Positions 24,548-39,500 of a DNA stretch of 64,000 nucleotides are shown piece by piece. The stretch's first letter is position 1. Every line of letters starts with the position of its first letter. The position numbers were made by a program, and so were the translations under genes. The notes under the pieces were generated by a model. It had not been told where the DNA came from, made no database searches, and was given only the letters and a program-made list of their open reading frames with translations. The stretch is taken from assembly GCA_035041965.1 (NCBI GenBank), contig JAPYMA010000587.1, positions 56,578 through 120,577 of the forward strand, read 5' to 3'. The stretch comes from Anisakis pegreffii (lineage: Eukaryota > Nematoda > Chromadorea > Rhabditida > Anisakidae).

Positions 24548-27500
24548 ATGTACCCGAGTTGGCAATCGCCCGAAGACTCATCACCGGTTCATTCGTATTG
24601 GACTCAGCATGTCGCGCCGACGGTCGCTTCAGCGGCTGCCGCCGGTGTCACCTCGAATGTGGCCCATCATAAGGTGGCCGCTGCCGCTGCGGCCGCTTAC
24701 GATCCGCTACTGTATCCGCAGAACTATATGAATAATATGAAGAATATGTTGGGCGCTGCCGCTCAATGGGTTGAATCTTCTAGCGCGTAAGTGATAATTG
24801 CCTTATTATCAGCGATACCCTGATCTTTATCGTTATTCCACCGAAGCTAATTCATAACCTGGTGGCTCAGGTTCAGCAGTATCATCAGAGATATTGGTAC
24901 ACCACTCGGTTTCGAGTACAACTCACCGTTATTCAGTTCATTTCCACAGCAAATCTCTGATTCTTCTTATCAGAGAGAATTTATCATGAAACGACAAATA
25001 TTGCCTAATTTTTGGTCGTTATTGTTGCGATACAGTTAAACAAGATTCTCAAAAAACCTTCATACTGTACGAAATATTGTTTGTTATCGCGTTAATTGAA
25101 TGTTGATCGGTTCAATTCATCATATGCTTCATACCCAGCTACCGTATCGTGGATGATCCGTTTGGTTCAATTTCAGTTTCAGTGCATCCTCTCATACCTC
25201 ATATTTCTTACCTTTATCAACAATTCTGATTTATTCTTCAGTATCAAATCAAAATATTTATCGGCACATTTTTATCGTCGTTTCATTGTTTTCATTGCGT
25301 GATCAAATTTGCTTAGCATATTCCTTTGAATTATCAAATTTTTGATACGATTCGCTTGTTTATGAAATATGTCAATGGTACGTGAGATGTTTTACGGAGA
25401 TTATTAAGAATTTTATGCGCGATATAATCGCTCCAAATAGATTAGCTGTTGAGATTGTACAAAACTCGATGATACGGTATTGAGCCATCGACCTCAATGT
25501 ACCACCGTTCGCCCGTTCCAACCCGATGATATGTTAGGACGTCAAAGATTGCAGTGATGTGAAATAGGAAAATTACTAATTCCAGAGGGCCTTAGAATTT
25601 CACAAGGCATTGAAATTGCAGCTGCTCCTTTTTGGAGATGCAATAGCATCATATTAAGCCTTTATTCACCCTAATTCTTTACGTATACGTATGCAAAGTA
25701 TTCAAATCTACCGTATAGCAGCGAATTATGAGTCTCGGCTCGTTTTACGCGCTTTTTCTCGTATCATCAAAGCGGATGGATTGTTTGAGTCGTTCTGATC
25801 ATCGCATACATCAGAACACTTTTCTTCATACATATCAAGAATGAAAGTTATGAACTTCTTTCCGACCAGTGGCTAGAGAACATAAATCCCACAATTGTTG
25901 AAATCTTGTAGTTACGGGGAATTTTTGATTCATCCCACAAAAATTCATCCTATATTATGCAAGCGAGTAATTTCGAACAGATCAACTCTTCGGTAAGAGC
26001 TTCATAATCAGTATGGCTCATGAAGTTGAGCGTTGTTCTTATAAGTGTTCAATTGCAACACTGTAATCTATGAAGAATCAATCAGATGAGTAGTGGTGTA
26101 TGTGCAAGGGAAGTAAGTGTGTAAATGCTACAGTCAATAACGACGATTTAAAGTATCCATAATCGTTGTTTATGACCGCTGACTAAGACACATGGAATGT
26201 ACATTTTACGACTCATTTACGATTCGATTAACACTTTTAATAGCCCGTTTATTGCCTGAGCATTTATTCTTCACATGCGTTCAATACTTTACACAAAAAT
26301 ATCTGAGCGAAACTTTTATTTAGAAGATAAGCGTTCTTAATAACGCGCAAATTAATTTGAAATCATTTATCGAAGAAAAAATGCAAATGCAATTGAATTC
26401 TCTCAAAATGCATTGAATGTTCGCATTGAATCGATAGTGAACGAGTGCAATATCGAATCTTCAGAAGTATTTCTGATATTGAACCACTATAATTCACGAG
26501 CATGAGATGGTGGCATTTCCGAAAACAGTGCTCCTGTTTAAACACTTCATAGACACTGCAAATCATTCTCTGATTACGGTATCACCATTAGAATCAGATG
26601 TCCACAGTGAATCTATCACATGATCTTTTTGAGTTTATTCATGTGATAGTGAGTTTCATTTGAAATATCGTCTTCTCATCGCAGAATATCTGCGTTCACA
26701 AATTTGCACATTGTTGTGGTGATTCATTTCACTCAAAACCTGCTACCTGAAGCAACGAATTGTTGAAGTGCTATCGTTAGGATACACTGATGTGTAGAAG
26801 CATTATGTATTCGTGAAGTAAAGGAATGGATCCGATCTGCTACGGTAATCGCATTTTGGCCCTCACTCCTCGTTACTATTGAATCATTGAATGTGAAGTG
26901 AATGACTGACTTCACAAGAAAAATTATTCGACTTTCTCACTTACACATTCCAGATTGATCAGAACTTACCTATCTCCCGGTTCAATTTCAAACAATTAGG
27001 ACTGAACTGTTCAGGGAAACAGACTGCCAAAAGTTTACTGGTGAGTGGTCAAACTAATCACGAAACCAAAATTCAACCTTCAAAAGGTAGTGTGATGAGA
27101 GGGAATCTGATGAGAGATTCCATATTCAGTATCTTCGAAAGCACTATTCAGACGAAAATGATCATGCAGAACATTAATACTGACGTTAAGCATTTATCGC
27201 TTATGATTTTGATAATCTAAGATGGAAGATAGGTCATTGCCTGATCAGTTCAGACTGTTCATCGAGATATCACTAACATCTTGCACGTTTGATCAGCGTA
27301 TTGACTGTCTTGATGCAGATACAGAACCCGGCAGCACCGGAATAACAACATTCTGTCAGAACGAATGGTTTTTTTCTGTTCTGAGGCGATGTATCATTAT
27401 CATATTTCTTGTTTGGAACCAGTTGAGGTGTTTAGATTCACGAGGATTGTGTTCATGGATCATGATCAACTCAATCGACCGTACCACTGATTCCATTGAG

Positions 27501-30500
27501 TGTGAACTGAATGACTGATCTCAAAAGCACTCGAAATTTCAGATGCAGTAGATCTGTTTTGCTCGATATTGTATCACAGGCAATATTCATCCCGTTCATA
27601 AGATTAAACGATTTCCTCGAATCAGCTGAACTACTCATTCAGGACACCTCTTCATTCCATATCATAATCCTTACTAGTACATTCATAAGTTGTTCCAAGG
27701 TTGTGATCTCTGCCCAAGTATAGTTGAAAATGAGAAACACATCAACGATATGTAATCCTCTCAAGCAAAATGGATATAATCCACTGTCAGGATTTTGCCA
27801 GATCAGAACGATTCACCCATCCACATGATCAGCAAAAATTTCATTTCATATCATAATCGACAAGTTGGAAGCTCAGAACATTTCAGATTTCCGAATTATA
27901 ATGCACTGCAACCACCGTCTACATCACATTTACCGATGCTGAATGCCGAACGAGCCGTACAAATGAATCAGCCCGTTTTCCCATGGATGAAAATGTCCGG
28001 TAAGATAATTTCGAATATTTTCAAATGCCAGGCTTCATTCAACATTCTCATTTCACATTCAAGAAGTCTGCTGAATCGTTGAAGAATTTTCGTGCAACTG
28101 CTTCTTTCAAATGCCGCAATTAATTGAATCCGACTCATTCAGATGATTCACTTCTTCAACCTCTTTGTCTCGATGTTTATAATTATCTTCTTCTTTCGAG
28201 TCATTAGCAATTTTTCGGAATCGTTCGTGTTGCTATGAAACGTCGAAGGTGTTTTGCTTTGAAGTGTCAATCGTTGAAGTCTTGTAAAAAATTCACATCG
28301 GTGCGGCAACTAGAATGGAGCCATGAAACGTTGATACAGTCTGCATCAAGTGATTTAGATTGCGCTTTCTATCGTTGTACAATCACCAATCTCTACAATA
28401 ATATAATCTCTTCTCATATCTCCAAAACGAATGTCGATTCCACAGCATCCGTGAATGGGCTGAAGGCTTTTCTGAAGTTATTTTGCGGAAAAAAGCCAGT
28501 AAAATTTTGGTTTTATGAGTTGATATTCACATTTGATGGAGCAGCGATGTTCAGCTAGGAAAGATAACATGTCGCAGAAGTTTAATCGTTGCTTCTTCTA
28601 AGCAGCTTGAAAAATCTTTTATCATTTTCTTGGTCATCAGTTCCATCCTGATTATTCGGATAACTATCCTGCAATAATAAGTTTCCACCGTGGAAGCTTG
28701 TTCCGCTCTTGTGGCGTTAAATACCACATTGAGGATTGCCTGTAAGAGCAAAAAAATTATCGGAAGGTTTCAATCTGTGGAGATCAGTATGGAAACCAAT
28801 CGTTTATTCAAACTGAGATTGCACTTTTTTCTTTATCAGTAAGGAATCCTTTTAATGCAGCATTTCATTCAAAGCAGTGCATGTATGTACACATTTGACT
28901 TTAAAATTTTGAGTTTTCAATTCTGTTTGGTCAGCAGTAAGTGAATTCTTTCGAAGTGAGAAACTAAAAAATGAAAATGCACTTAAACAGGAAGTATGGC
29001 ATTGATAAAGTAATGACATTAATATTTCAATATTTCAACAAACGAAAAAGCTGAATGAAAAACGACCTTTACAGTTTTTTTGGCATCGCCACTTATAAAT
29101 TCGTCCTTTCATTCATCGAATCTTCTTATCAACTCATGTTCAAATTTCCATCTGATATCACTCTAAATCCACTGTCGAAAAAGCATCAGGTATATACTTA
29201 CGTGCAACAACACCACGGCTATTGTACTGTCTTCACTGTTATCATGGCATTTGTGTGTGTCTGTTCATGAATTTTATCAGCGAATGCCGTTCATATCCCA
29301 TATTCAAATAGCAGGTGTTCCATTTTCATAAGCAAGCCGCCGCTAAACAGCCCTGCTGCATTTAGCCTGAGCGCGGATCCTTCTTCCAATCCCACCGAAT
29401 TCGTTTGTTTTCGAAAAGCGCACAAACGCGAATGTGGATGATAGAAGGACGTGATGAACATATACCATTACAGTAACTGATTCAGTTGGATTACATATCC
29501 AAATATCCAGTTCAGGCTGATTCATTACTTTGTTTGCGTGGCGAGAAGTGCTAAAATTGATTGGGCCAACTTGAGTGGAATTCAGTGGAATCTTGGAATG
29601 CGAGCAAATTTAGAGTGAAAAATTTTAGATAATATAAATGATAGCCTACGAGTTTTTCGTCCAGTTATTGCAAGTGTTTTCTTTGTTTGGCTGCGATAAT
29701 CTTTATCCATATATCTTCTGAAGTCTTCATAAATGATCGCATTTCAGAATTTTTTAATGAAGTAATAAATCGTTTCCGATTTTTTGAATTAACTGTTGAG
29801 TGATTCATGAGTGACAGATTTTGACGGCATAATAGTATTCAGCAAACACCATTTGCGCACTATAATTTATCCTCTTTCAATATCTTACGCGAAACTGATC
29901 GAGCAATGTGTTTCGATTGCAATCGATCGTGCATACAGCTACTGGTATCGATGCTCCATTATTCTACCATTGTTCTTTTTATCATTGTTCCTATCATTAT
30001 TGATATCATCATTTCAGTTGTCTCTGAAATGGACAACAACAGAATTAACCCTATAACTCAACTGGATTAACCTTATTACTCTGAAAAACGACGACAGCTT
30101 CTTGTGGGAGTATTCTCGTCTGCTCACTCATAAGTTTGTCTAAATCTGACGGATTGCAGATCATTTGTAGACATGTAAGTCAAAGCCGGTCAATCAAATA
30201 CCTTTACACATCAGAAGTAATACCAGCAAGATTGTTGTTGTTGCTGTCTGTGTAAATGCGGATGAGGTGTAAATGCCAGAAAAGTGTTAATGATTTGTTA
30301 GCAATGAACAGAACGATGATGTTTCACGTAAACACAACGATGCCTTTCCATTGATATATGACGCATTTGCATAAACCTATCATATAAAGGAGATGTGTTG
30401 TTGTTGTTGTAAGTTGAAGCACAGCGATATGATTATCTGTGAACAGTAGTCACTTGGACAGCTATAAAAGATATCATTAAAACATCAACCAATGTCGGTC

Positions 30501-33500
30501 GGTTCATTTCAAAGAAACGCGCAACTGTTCAATCTCTCACACAAACTCAAACTCGCACAACAAACAATACAATCCGAGTTGACGCACGATAGATACAACG
30601 CCACATCGTTTTATACTTTACATTCGAAGCAACATTCAAATTCCACACTTTTTTAAAACAATTACATCCCAATCTCGTTCCAATGTTCAGCTGCTGTTCT
30701 GTTGATTCAAAACAATACCAATTGTTTTTCTTGAATTCCCCTAGTTACTGATTTATTTTTGCCACTATTTTCAATGTCTAAATTGTCTACCAAATTTGTT
30801 GATTAATTTGAATTGTGAATATCTGAATAACTGTAAACAAATTTTGCGATTCATTATCACTGTATTGAATTTCATGTACTTGAGTGTACGGAATTCGATT
30901 GCATATGATCTGGTGTTGAGCACTTATTAATTCTTTTTGCTCTGATGTGGACCTTTTCACAGCAGCAGCAGCAGCGATCTCCTTATTGGCCATAAAACAG
31001 ATCCACTTCAAACGGTTTATCTCTATGATGTCTTCGCCTAGTTCACAAGTTGTATTTTCCGCTGACGCCTTCTGAGACTGTTAGTTTTTTGCAGTAATGC
31101 ATTAAACTATCACATCATAGCATCATTGGCAGTTCAAAAAAGTGTTAACACAGCATCCGAAGTAACAAATACGCAATCGTTACGCAATGGCGCCACTTTG
31201 AATGTGTGATTCCATTCTGTTAGTATTGTCATCAGCCGTATTGTTCATCCAACCCTGATTATTGATATTACTACCGTCTTTGTTTTATTACAATTAGTGG
31301 TGTTAATATTCTCACTCAGTTCGCATGGTTTAACAGCCTTATCCGGCGGATCATTCCTTTACTAATGATTATTACAACCACATTAAACATTCTCGTTTCT
31401 AAGCCTTCTAAATTTCTTCCGTTCAGAATTTCTTCCAACTCTTTATTCGAATCAAATTGAGTGCGTATTCAATTTAATGAATGTTTTCTGTCTGTTTTTA
31501 TCCTCTTCTTTCCGTCTCTCTCTCAATTAATGCGATTATAACGCGCACGCGCTCGACACTACTACCTACAGTAATCATTAAGCGAGACAGAGAGACGCGC
31601 AATTGTATTATGGTGGTGGTAGGCACTGCTGCAGCCAGCGTGCGTGTTCACCGATAATTTGCTAGTAGCCAATTTTTTCATGATTCACACTTTCGTTGGT
31701 TGTTTCCTCGGTTAGAGCACGGAATTAGGGGAATGTCAGGCGAAAATCTTTTTTTTGCTGTGCGCTTGATCGATTCGTCATCATCACTCAATCATTTTGC
31801 ACAGAAATCAACGCAAAAATTTCTTCGATGCATAAATTGAATAGATTAAAACGACAGCATTTCATATGAAAACGGCATATTGTACGGAGGACGGAGAGCG
31901 AACACCTTATTGGGGATTCATTGATTTTTGGTTCGACTCGCAATGAATCTGAGACATATTTTGATGTGGCGGATAGCATTGTATAGATTGACAATACGGA
32001 ATGTTCCAAATTTGTTAAATCATCGAAAAGTTTAAGTTTGCATCATATCGATTGAAATTTTCAATTTTGTAATGGCGAACCATTGAATGATAACTCTTTG
32101 AGAAAATATCGTTGAACGAATTCGGCCGAATAGCGATGGTCATCATCAATGTCATTATTGAGCGAACGTCAGTCGTCATATCTGAGAGTGTTGTGCGATC
32201 ATAAAATTTGCATAATTCTACCGTATAATATCAACAAGCTGTTCGCCGAAACGACAAATACATTTGACGAGATGATATTCAGCATCTTATTGGCATAAAT
32301 CATGCAAAATTAATGGCTTTCATTGGTCGATTTGTTATTTTGTATCGTTAATTTACATTAATAAGATAGTCCGCAGTAATTTATCGTCTTCTCAATACCG
32401 TATTTATTTCATCTCAAACAAGCCTAATTTCGTATTTATTAGTCCATTTATGTCACTTCATCAGATATATTACCCAACACTTCTATTAGATGCTACGTCT
32501 TTTAATGTATCGCCATCTTAGGCGATTGATGACAGGCTTGGGGATCATAGTCACTCATTATTTCGCATTTATATGCGCATTCTGGAGAGGCATGCGTCAA
32601 CGGGGACCTAACACTCCAGTTAGTCGGAATGAAGTTGTATTTTGATCACAACCCCATCGTTATCATTCTAAGGAATAAGAGCTGCGAACGACTCACCTGA
32701 TGTGGATGTGTGGCTCGGAATGTTCATACAGAAGCAGATTTTGACTGAATGGGTGGATCATCCGCACCACATTTTGATAATCCTGTCAGCTGCACTATCT
32801 TCAAAAAATTGCGTTTAGTTCAATGATAAACTGCATTGAAAGGAGATTCTGATGACTAATTTTGGAATCCAATCAGAGTACCACTAAAGGTGGGAAAATT
32901 TCATCAACATCGAAAATTCGAAGTAAAATCGATAAACACTACGAAAACCCATAGACAATTAACACAGTGATAATGTGTTATAATAGAATTACTGAATTAA
33001 CAACAAAAATTTCGGTGCCATTCTGAGTTGATTGCATCATTATTATGCGTTGTTTGGTAAGATAAGATGAAGAAGTCGAAGTGGTTCAGTGATGCTCGTA
33101 AATCAGAAGTAATGAGTCGATAAGTCGTCTCCTTTCATCTTGCATTTCGTCCATCACTAACCACTGTTGCCTCATTACCACCAACAACTATCATATCATC
33201 GAATCGATTGAATTAATTTCTTAAATATTCCTCACCAAAACAAAATCGTCACCGCTCTCTTGGGTTCGAGTTCGAACTGCTAGAAGACACTGGCCGATGA
33301 ATGAATAAAACTTCAATGTTTAATATATCACAACACAGAGGCTGATCTTTAGTCGTTGATGAATTTGCTGCAAGAAATTCAGCGAAAAAAGTCATGAAAA
33401 AAAATCTTTAGTCATGAAATTCTGCAAATTTCTTCTTCACTTACAAGGCCACCATGTTTGACGCGGAACTGTTCACCATCAAAAAACCATTCTCAGGTCA

Positions 33501-36500
33501 AATTCATTCTAATTTGTCATGTCCATGGTTGACGTTGATTTCGAATGGTGCTTTATTGATCATAATAATGAATCGCAGCAAACAAATCAAATGACACACC
33601 GTACGTATTCTGATTGTGTGCAAGCAACGGTATCGTTAAATTCGAATTCAGAATGCATAAGAATATCTTTTTTTTTTGAGCAGATTAATGCATCGTTTTT
33701 GAACACTGAATGCTATCTGACGAATATCACGTTATCACTAGACAGGTTAAACAATAGCGCATCACTCTTTCCTAACTCTATGTAAATTGATCGTCACTGC
33801 GCTTGATTGGCTCTTTTTTTTTTGATCTATCTCTGAATCAACCGTCTGAATATTCCACTGATGGTATCCGAACACTACTAACGGATTAAAGACTTTATAG
33901 CGTTGGATTCATTACATGTTTCGATTGTTTCTTAGCAGTTCATTCACGCATTCGCGAATCTAACGGAAAACCGGCTAGACTGAGTCGTCTATTTGAAAGT
34001 TGCTTTCAAAAAACTGACGAAGTTTTTTCTGTGAAAAAATCATTACTTATACGCATTTGATTAATGCTGATGGTTTTTTCCTATTTTTCTGTTTTACACT
34101 TTATTGATAACTAACGATATGTTATGTATGCATTCATTTGAAAATAAAAACAACGACAACATGCGTGCAAATCAACTCATCACACCATGAATCTATTGAA
34201 ATTGAAATATTTCGTTGCAAAATTTTAATATCACGTTATCACTAGACAGGTTAAACAATAGCGCATCACTCTTTCCTAACTCCATGTAAAGTGATCGTCA
34301 CTGCGCTTGATTGGCTCCATTTTGATCTGTTTCAGAATCCACTTTCTGAATATTCCATTGATGGCATCCGAACAGTACTGATGCTATCATTTTATTATGA
34401 TTGCTATAGAAAGGATGGCTTATCGGTGCATCTAGCACAAATTTCTAATTCATCTTTGCCTTATGATAATATGTTTCTATGACTCATTATCCACAACAAT
34501 ACTGAGTTTACTGCTTAGAATTAGAGAGCTTTTGAAATGAAGTCATATTTGTAATCATGAAGTAGTGAGAGACTGTCGATAGTCAACTTGATTTGATGTT
34601 CGTCTAATAAATCAGTGGATAAAGATCGGTCGTGGGAATATGAATGAATGCATAATGTAAATCAATAAATATCGTATTTAGTTGATCGCTCTTGTAAATC
34701 AACATCAACATTTTATGTGCGTTCGCTCCGCTTGGGAATATACCATGAAACAATGCCGCTAAACTTTTATAATTGTCGTAAATCACTGTTGGAAGGGAAG
34801 AGATGCAGGCTGAACTTTGATTCTATTCGCTGAACTGTTATCCTTTATGCCATTTCATACAATAATATTTCTTTCATCTGTTCTTTTCGTTCATCTATTC
34901 ATGCAGCATTTAGAGGGGATCGATGGGTAATATGGCAGTGACAGATTCGAAATTATCCTCTGATAACACTCTGTGACTATCTTATCCTCAAGCATTGAAT
35001 TTTTGAGAACATTCTATCAAAATCTCTGTGACTTTATGATAGTTCAAACTAAGATCCGTGAATGTTGATGGCTGATAGTGATTTGTGAGCTCCTAATGAT
35101 CTCTTGATTAAAATTTTTTCACTTTGCGCACAGTTGAATGAAACCGAACATTGAGAGCCACACTGATTCGTTCCGCGAATTCAGCAGATGTGATTGTGGT
35201 CATATAGTTCCGAAACCATTTCAAGGACGATTCGAAAAGCAGTAGAACTGTCGAGTGCATCATAGAGCATTTCAGAGTGCAATATGTTCGTTAATTTGCC
35301 TCGGCTTCTCATTCAGTGCATGATTCCATCTTGAATTCATTCTCTAACACTTCACACATCCTCCCCTTCTCTGTGTTGTTGTATTGTTTTCAAGCGTATT
35401 CATCGATTTTCAATTAGTGGTTCATTTTCGATTGAGCACAACAGCGTTACACACATCCAATATATCATGCAAATAGTCGAGTCATTAAAATTGTTTGGAT
35501 TGTTTCCGGAACGAGCTTTCAAAAATGATCCTTGTAGGTGGTTTTCATGAGGTACTGAATCACAAAAATATTCCTTGATATGCGCTAGCTTCTGAGGAAA
35601 CTTTCTTTGATCCGGCACTGCATTCATTTAACCCAAATATTCAATCTCATCATCACAGGTTAAGACTGTTACCAGCACAACTTGTATTCGAGGTCGTGGC
35701 TGTGGCTGTTTGATTTGCTCACGTGTGTAACTCACTGTATAAGATATCACTGAATTTTTGGGGGAACAAATTTTTGTCTCTTCAAAGTGTGTGAGAATAG
35801 GTGTTTTTGAGAAGGTTTTACTCACAAAAAGCTTGATTGAATGTTATCAGTGTTACAAAATTCAGTAGACAGATAAACTGGTTTAGGGGGAAATTTTCTT
35901 CCGTGATTATGTTCCTTCGATTCGCCATAGTTGGGGCAAGGGGTTTCCTGTGATGCTCATCAGATGAATTTGATTTATCTGAAAATGATGGTCGAGAAAG
36001 GATGGATGCTCGTAATCATACGCATACAATAAATTATGCTTGTGTGCTGTTTTATGCTCAAATGTGATATATTCTCATGTTGATTTATCCAAAATGCTTA
36101 TTTCATCGTCTCTTGCATCGACTCATCAGAATGTTTTTAATTCGAAATTGCGTGCAAACAACCAAATGATTACGGTATGCGAATACGAATGATAACATTC
36201 GTGTTATTTATATGCAGAACATGAAATATGTGCACGATTTTGATTATTAGAATGAGAGTGTTTAATCTCAATGGCGATGACGATGCCATCAACTAATTCA
36301 CACATTTATCTTGTTCAAGCTTCATTCACACTCAGACACACACCAATGAGGATCTCATATATCCATTCATGCATACATACATATTTTACTCTGAATGCAT
36401 GCACCAATGCACCAATACGTAAATTCGCTGATAGCTGCTCTCGATCACGTTCATTTCCCTGATGTTATCTGAGAATTAATAGATCCAGCGTCGAGCATCA

Positions 36501-39500
36501 ACTAGTAATCGAATCTGATGCAATCCCAAAATCAAACCTCTCTATACCACCATGAGAGAAACACAACCTTAGAAACACGATCTTTAAGTCTTCCAAACCT
36601 GTTCTACGTGAACTTCTCCAAGTTTGCCTACCGAACAATCTCATTTCCACTGAGTCTATCATCGATTGCTCATCATTCATATGATGTGATCGCATAATAA
36701 TTATCATGATTACTGTAGATGCGACAACAGGTGCATGCATGCATGCGCCTGCCTGCTCGCATACAAACACACTGATGAACGCACGCGTGCGATTGACGTA
36801 TAATGTCTTGTTGTTGTTTAGTTTCATTTGATTTGTTGGGGAAGTGATCGGATTTGTTCATCTCAATGCAACAGTGACTCGACTCACATTATTGCCTTTT
36901 CAATATCCAGTTCAAATAGAAGATTCTTGACGAGTCATCCAGAAGAGTCCTAAATGAAGGCCGATGAAACGAGTTCACCAGGTTCTCAATCTTCGCCTTG
37001 TTTCTTGCAATGAAACTCTAAGCATACTCAAACTCCAGCTAAATGCCAGAAAAATCGATCAAGGAGGTTAAGTAAGAGAGAAAAAAATCGACGCCATTTT
37101 TTCTGCATACTCACCTCATCAAAGGGGTCTATTCTACTTTTATTAGGATGGAAATCGAACTGGACTGAAACGCATTCATACTATCCTTCAAATGAACCCA
37201 TCAGAATGTCAATGAGATGCTAAAAAGCAGAGTAAACGACTTGGTAACATTGATATGATTTGATAACACCATTGTCAGCTGTATTTTGTGACTGCAATAG
37301 TGGAAGCAATCACGTATTGATCTCTTCTTTAGGTATCAGTCATATTCTATTGTTCACGAAAGATATGGTTTCTAGAGCGTACATGAAATCTTTGATAAGT
37401 TATCAGTGGCCACCAGTTCATAGTGATAAAAACGCTACTTATGCTTACTGATAAAGTGAACGAGAAGCAATGCAGCTGTGCGGATATCCCGGTGAAACAA
37501 ACTGAGAATATGAACGTAGAAGGAGTGCGGTGGAATACGGTAGGGAATAGGTCGAAATTTCTGAAGTGAATTGGAACGAAGAGCTGGCAAAAGAATTGGA
37601 AGAATTGAATGACGTTTGTTTTAGTGAATCGGTAAGATGAAAGGGATTCCATCTGTAAGATGAGGTGTGTGTCTATCGAATGATAAATGTGTTCCTTAAG
37701 AGTTGCGCTCGAGTGGGGGATATCTAGAGAATGGAATCAAGAGTGAGCGACAGGAAAGTAACGAAAGAAGAAGAGTTGATGTGTGCTGATGATAGTGATA
37801 TCAGTGTGATATGATGATAGCAATGAGAGTTTTTAACGTTTTTTTTCAGTTAAGTTAGTTTTTGGGTGGTGTTTGTTCGATGATGGTATAGTTTGATGTT
37901 GATAGTGAAGAATGAGCAGAGGGACGAAAGGACGGACGGACGGACGGTCGGTTGCCGGTTGAGAAGCTGGTTTTAGTTTAAGAGAAAAGCTTATGAGTGA
38001 GCACATCGACGGACATTGTTGTTGTTCTTCTGCTGTTTCAGTGTCGTAAATCTTCGCCGTGTCTATCAACTGGCGAGAAGTGTCGTCTTTGACTAGTGAC
38101 AGCCATCAAAAAAAACCAAACTTCAAAGGCGTCAGCCGATGTAACTCAAAATCACAGCAATTTTGTGCTACTGCTGCTGCTGCTGCTACTGCTGAACTGA
38201 ACTTACTTCATCACTCTTACAATAAAACAAATACACATTCGTAAAACCACCCGGCATTATTATTATTATTTGCAATCGCAACGCCACATAAACTACACAC
38301 CACTACCAGTCCACCTAAAACACGTCCACTGATTACAACGCTAAATTTTGAACAATTCATATATGTGCCACTTTTTAACAATACGGAATGCGCATCTTGA
38401 ATTTGAACTAAAGCACTTCACTCATAATCAGCAAACATGTCATACTTCGTTTATCATTTCAGAATCATTAAATAAAATTCAAAAAAAAAGGAAAAACAAA
38501 AAAGAAACATTCACAATAAGAGCAATGAAAATTTATTCACTACTATGGGGAATTCTAAAATTAGGGATCCCCATGATAATCAATTGTTGCTTTTTGTTTG
38601 CAGTTTTAACAAGTGATGATGCTTAAATTTGAAAGAAAACATTAACTCAACTTGGGCTCCGTCTCTCAAAATTTGACTCCAGCTTCAGCTCTCCGCATTT
38701 TTTGAATTAACAGCTCCCACCCCAAAATTCGCTTTGCTCCGACCCAGTTGTGACTTCAAAGGAATTCGCAGCTGGAAAAAAGTTATGCTGCAGCTCTTAG
38801 CTCTAGCCACTGAATGTCAGTGTGACGATTTTTATGAAGATGGCAAAAAATTTTGCGTGCATTCAGAGTTTGGGCGTCGTCAGTTGCAAGTGTCGTTCCC
38901 GAATGTGAATTGATGATCAAATTTGAAAGAATAATTATGAATGATGTGAATGTTTTGTTGACAACCAAATGACAATAATTGTTGCAATTAATTTGCACGA
39001 GGAACAGGAACTTCGATTCCATCTCATCAAAAAAGAGGTTTTTGCAGTGCTGATGCAATGCTGATTCATGGAATTGATTTGTTTGAATGATCAATAAATA
39101 AGGGCTATTGAATGATGAAGGTGTGAATTCATTGCAACTAATCAATTAATGATAAAGACAACCCCAATACACTTATCACCTGATCCGTTCACAGATACGC
39201 AGTGCATAAATTTTTGGATCCTTCAAAAAATTCTTCGTCCTCACTGAATACCTTAAAACGAAAGATGGAATTTTATGATGTTTAGAGCATACTTAAGCTT
39301 TCGCACAGGCTCAATTGTTTTTGTTCAGTCACAACCGAGGTCAGCTATAAATTAGTTGACGAACGCAAAAAGTCTCACTCGATGCTAGCTATAAATTAGA
39401 ATTCAGCAAATAAATTTTTGTGAACCGAAGAAGTGCGCAGCCAACAAACTAATTGCTGCTGTAAGATTATCGCAAAAAGTTCTGTGTTATCGGTTTAGAA

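Larger units (their letters stand above)
24787..27790 (+). other. mab-5 intron 1
   Basis: It has a GTAAGT donor and a CTGTCAG acceptor. It holds the second copy of the SINE-like repeat (24,843-24,916), an 11-bp hairpin (26,613-26,649) and a 7-bp hairpin (27,102-27,121). Open frames at 27,222-27,518 and 27,511-27,723 resemble nothing known and are probably chance. Confidence 0.7.

Noticed and set aside
33519..33785. 88-codon open frame in mab-5 intron 2
   Set aside because: It runs into the direct repeat copy A, and the matching part of copy B is not open in the same way.
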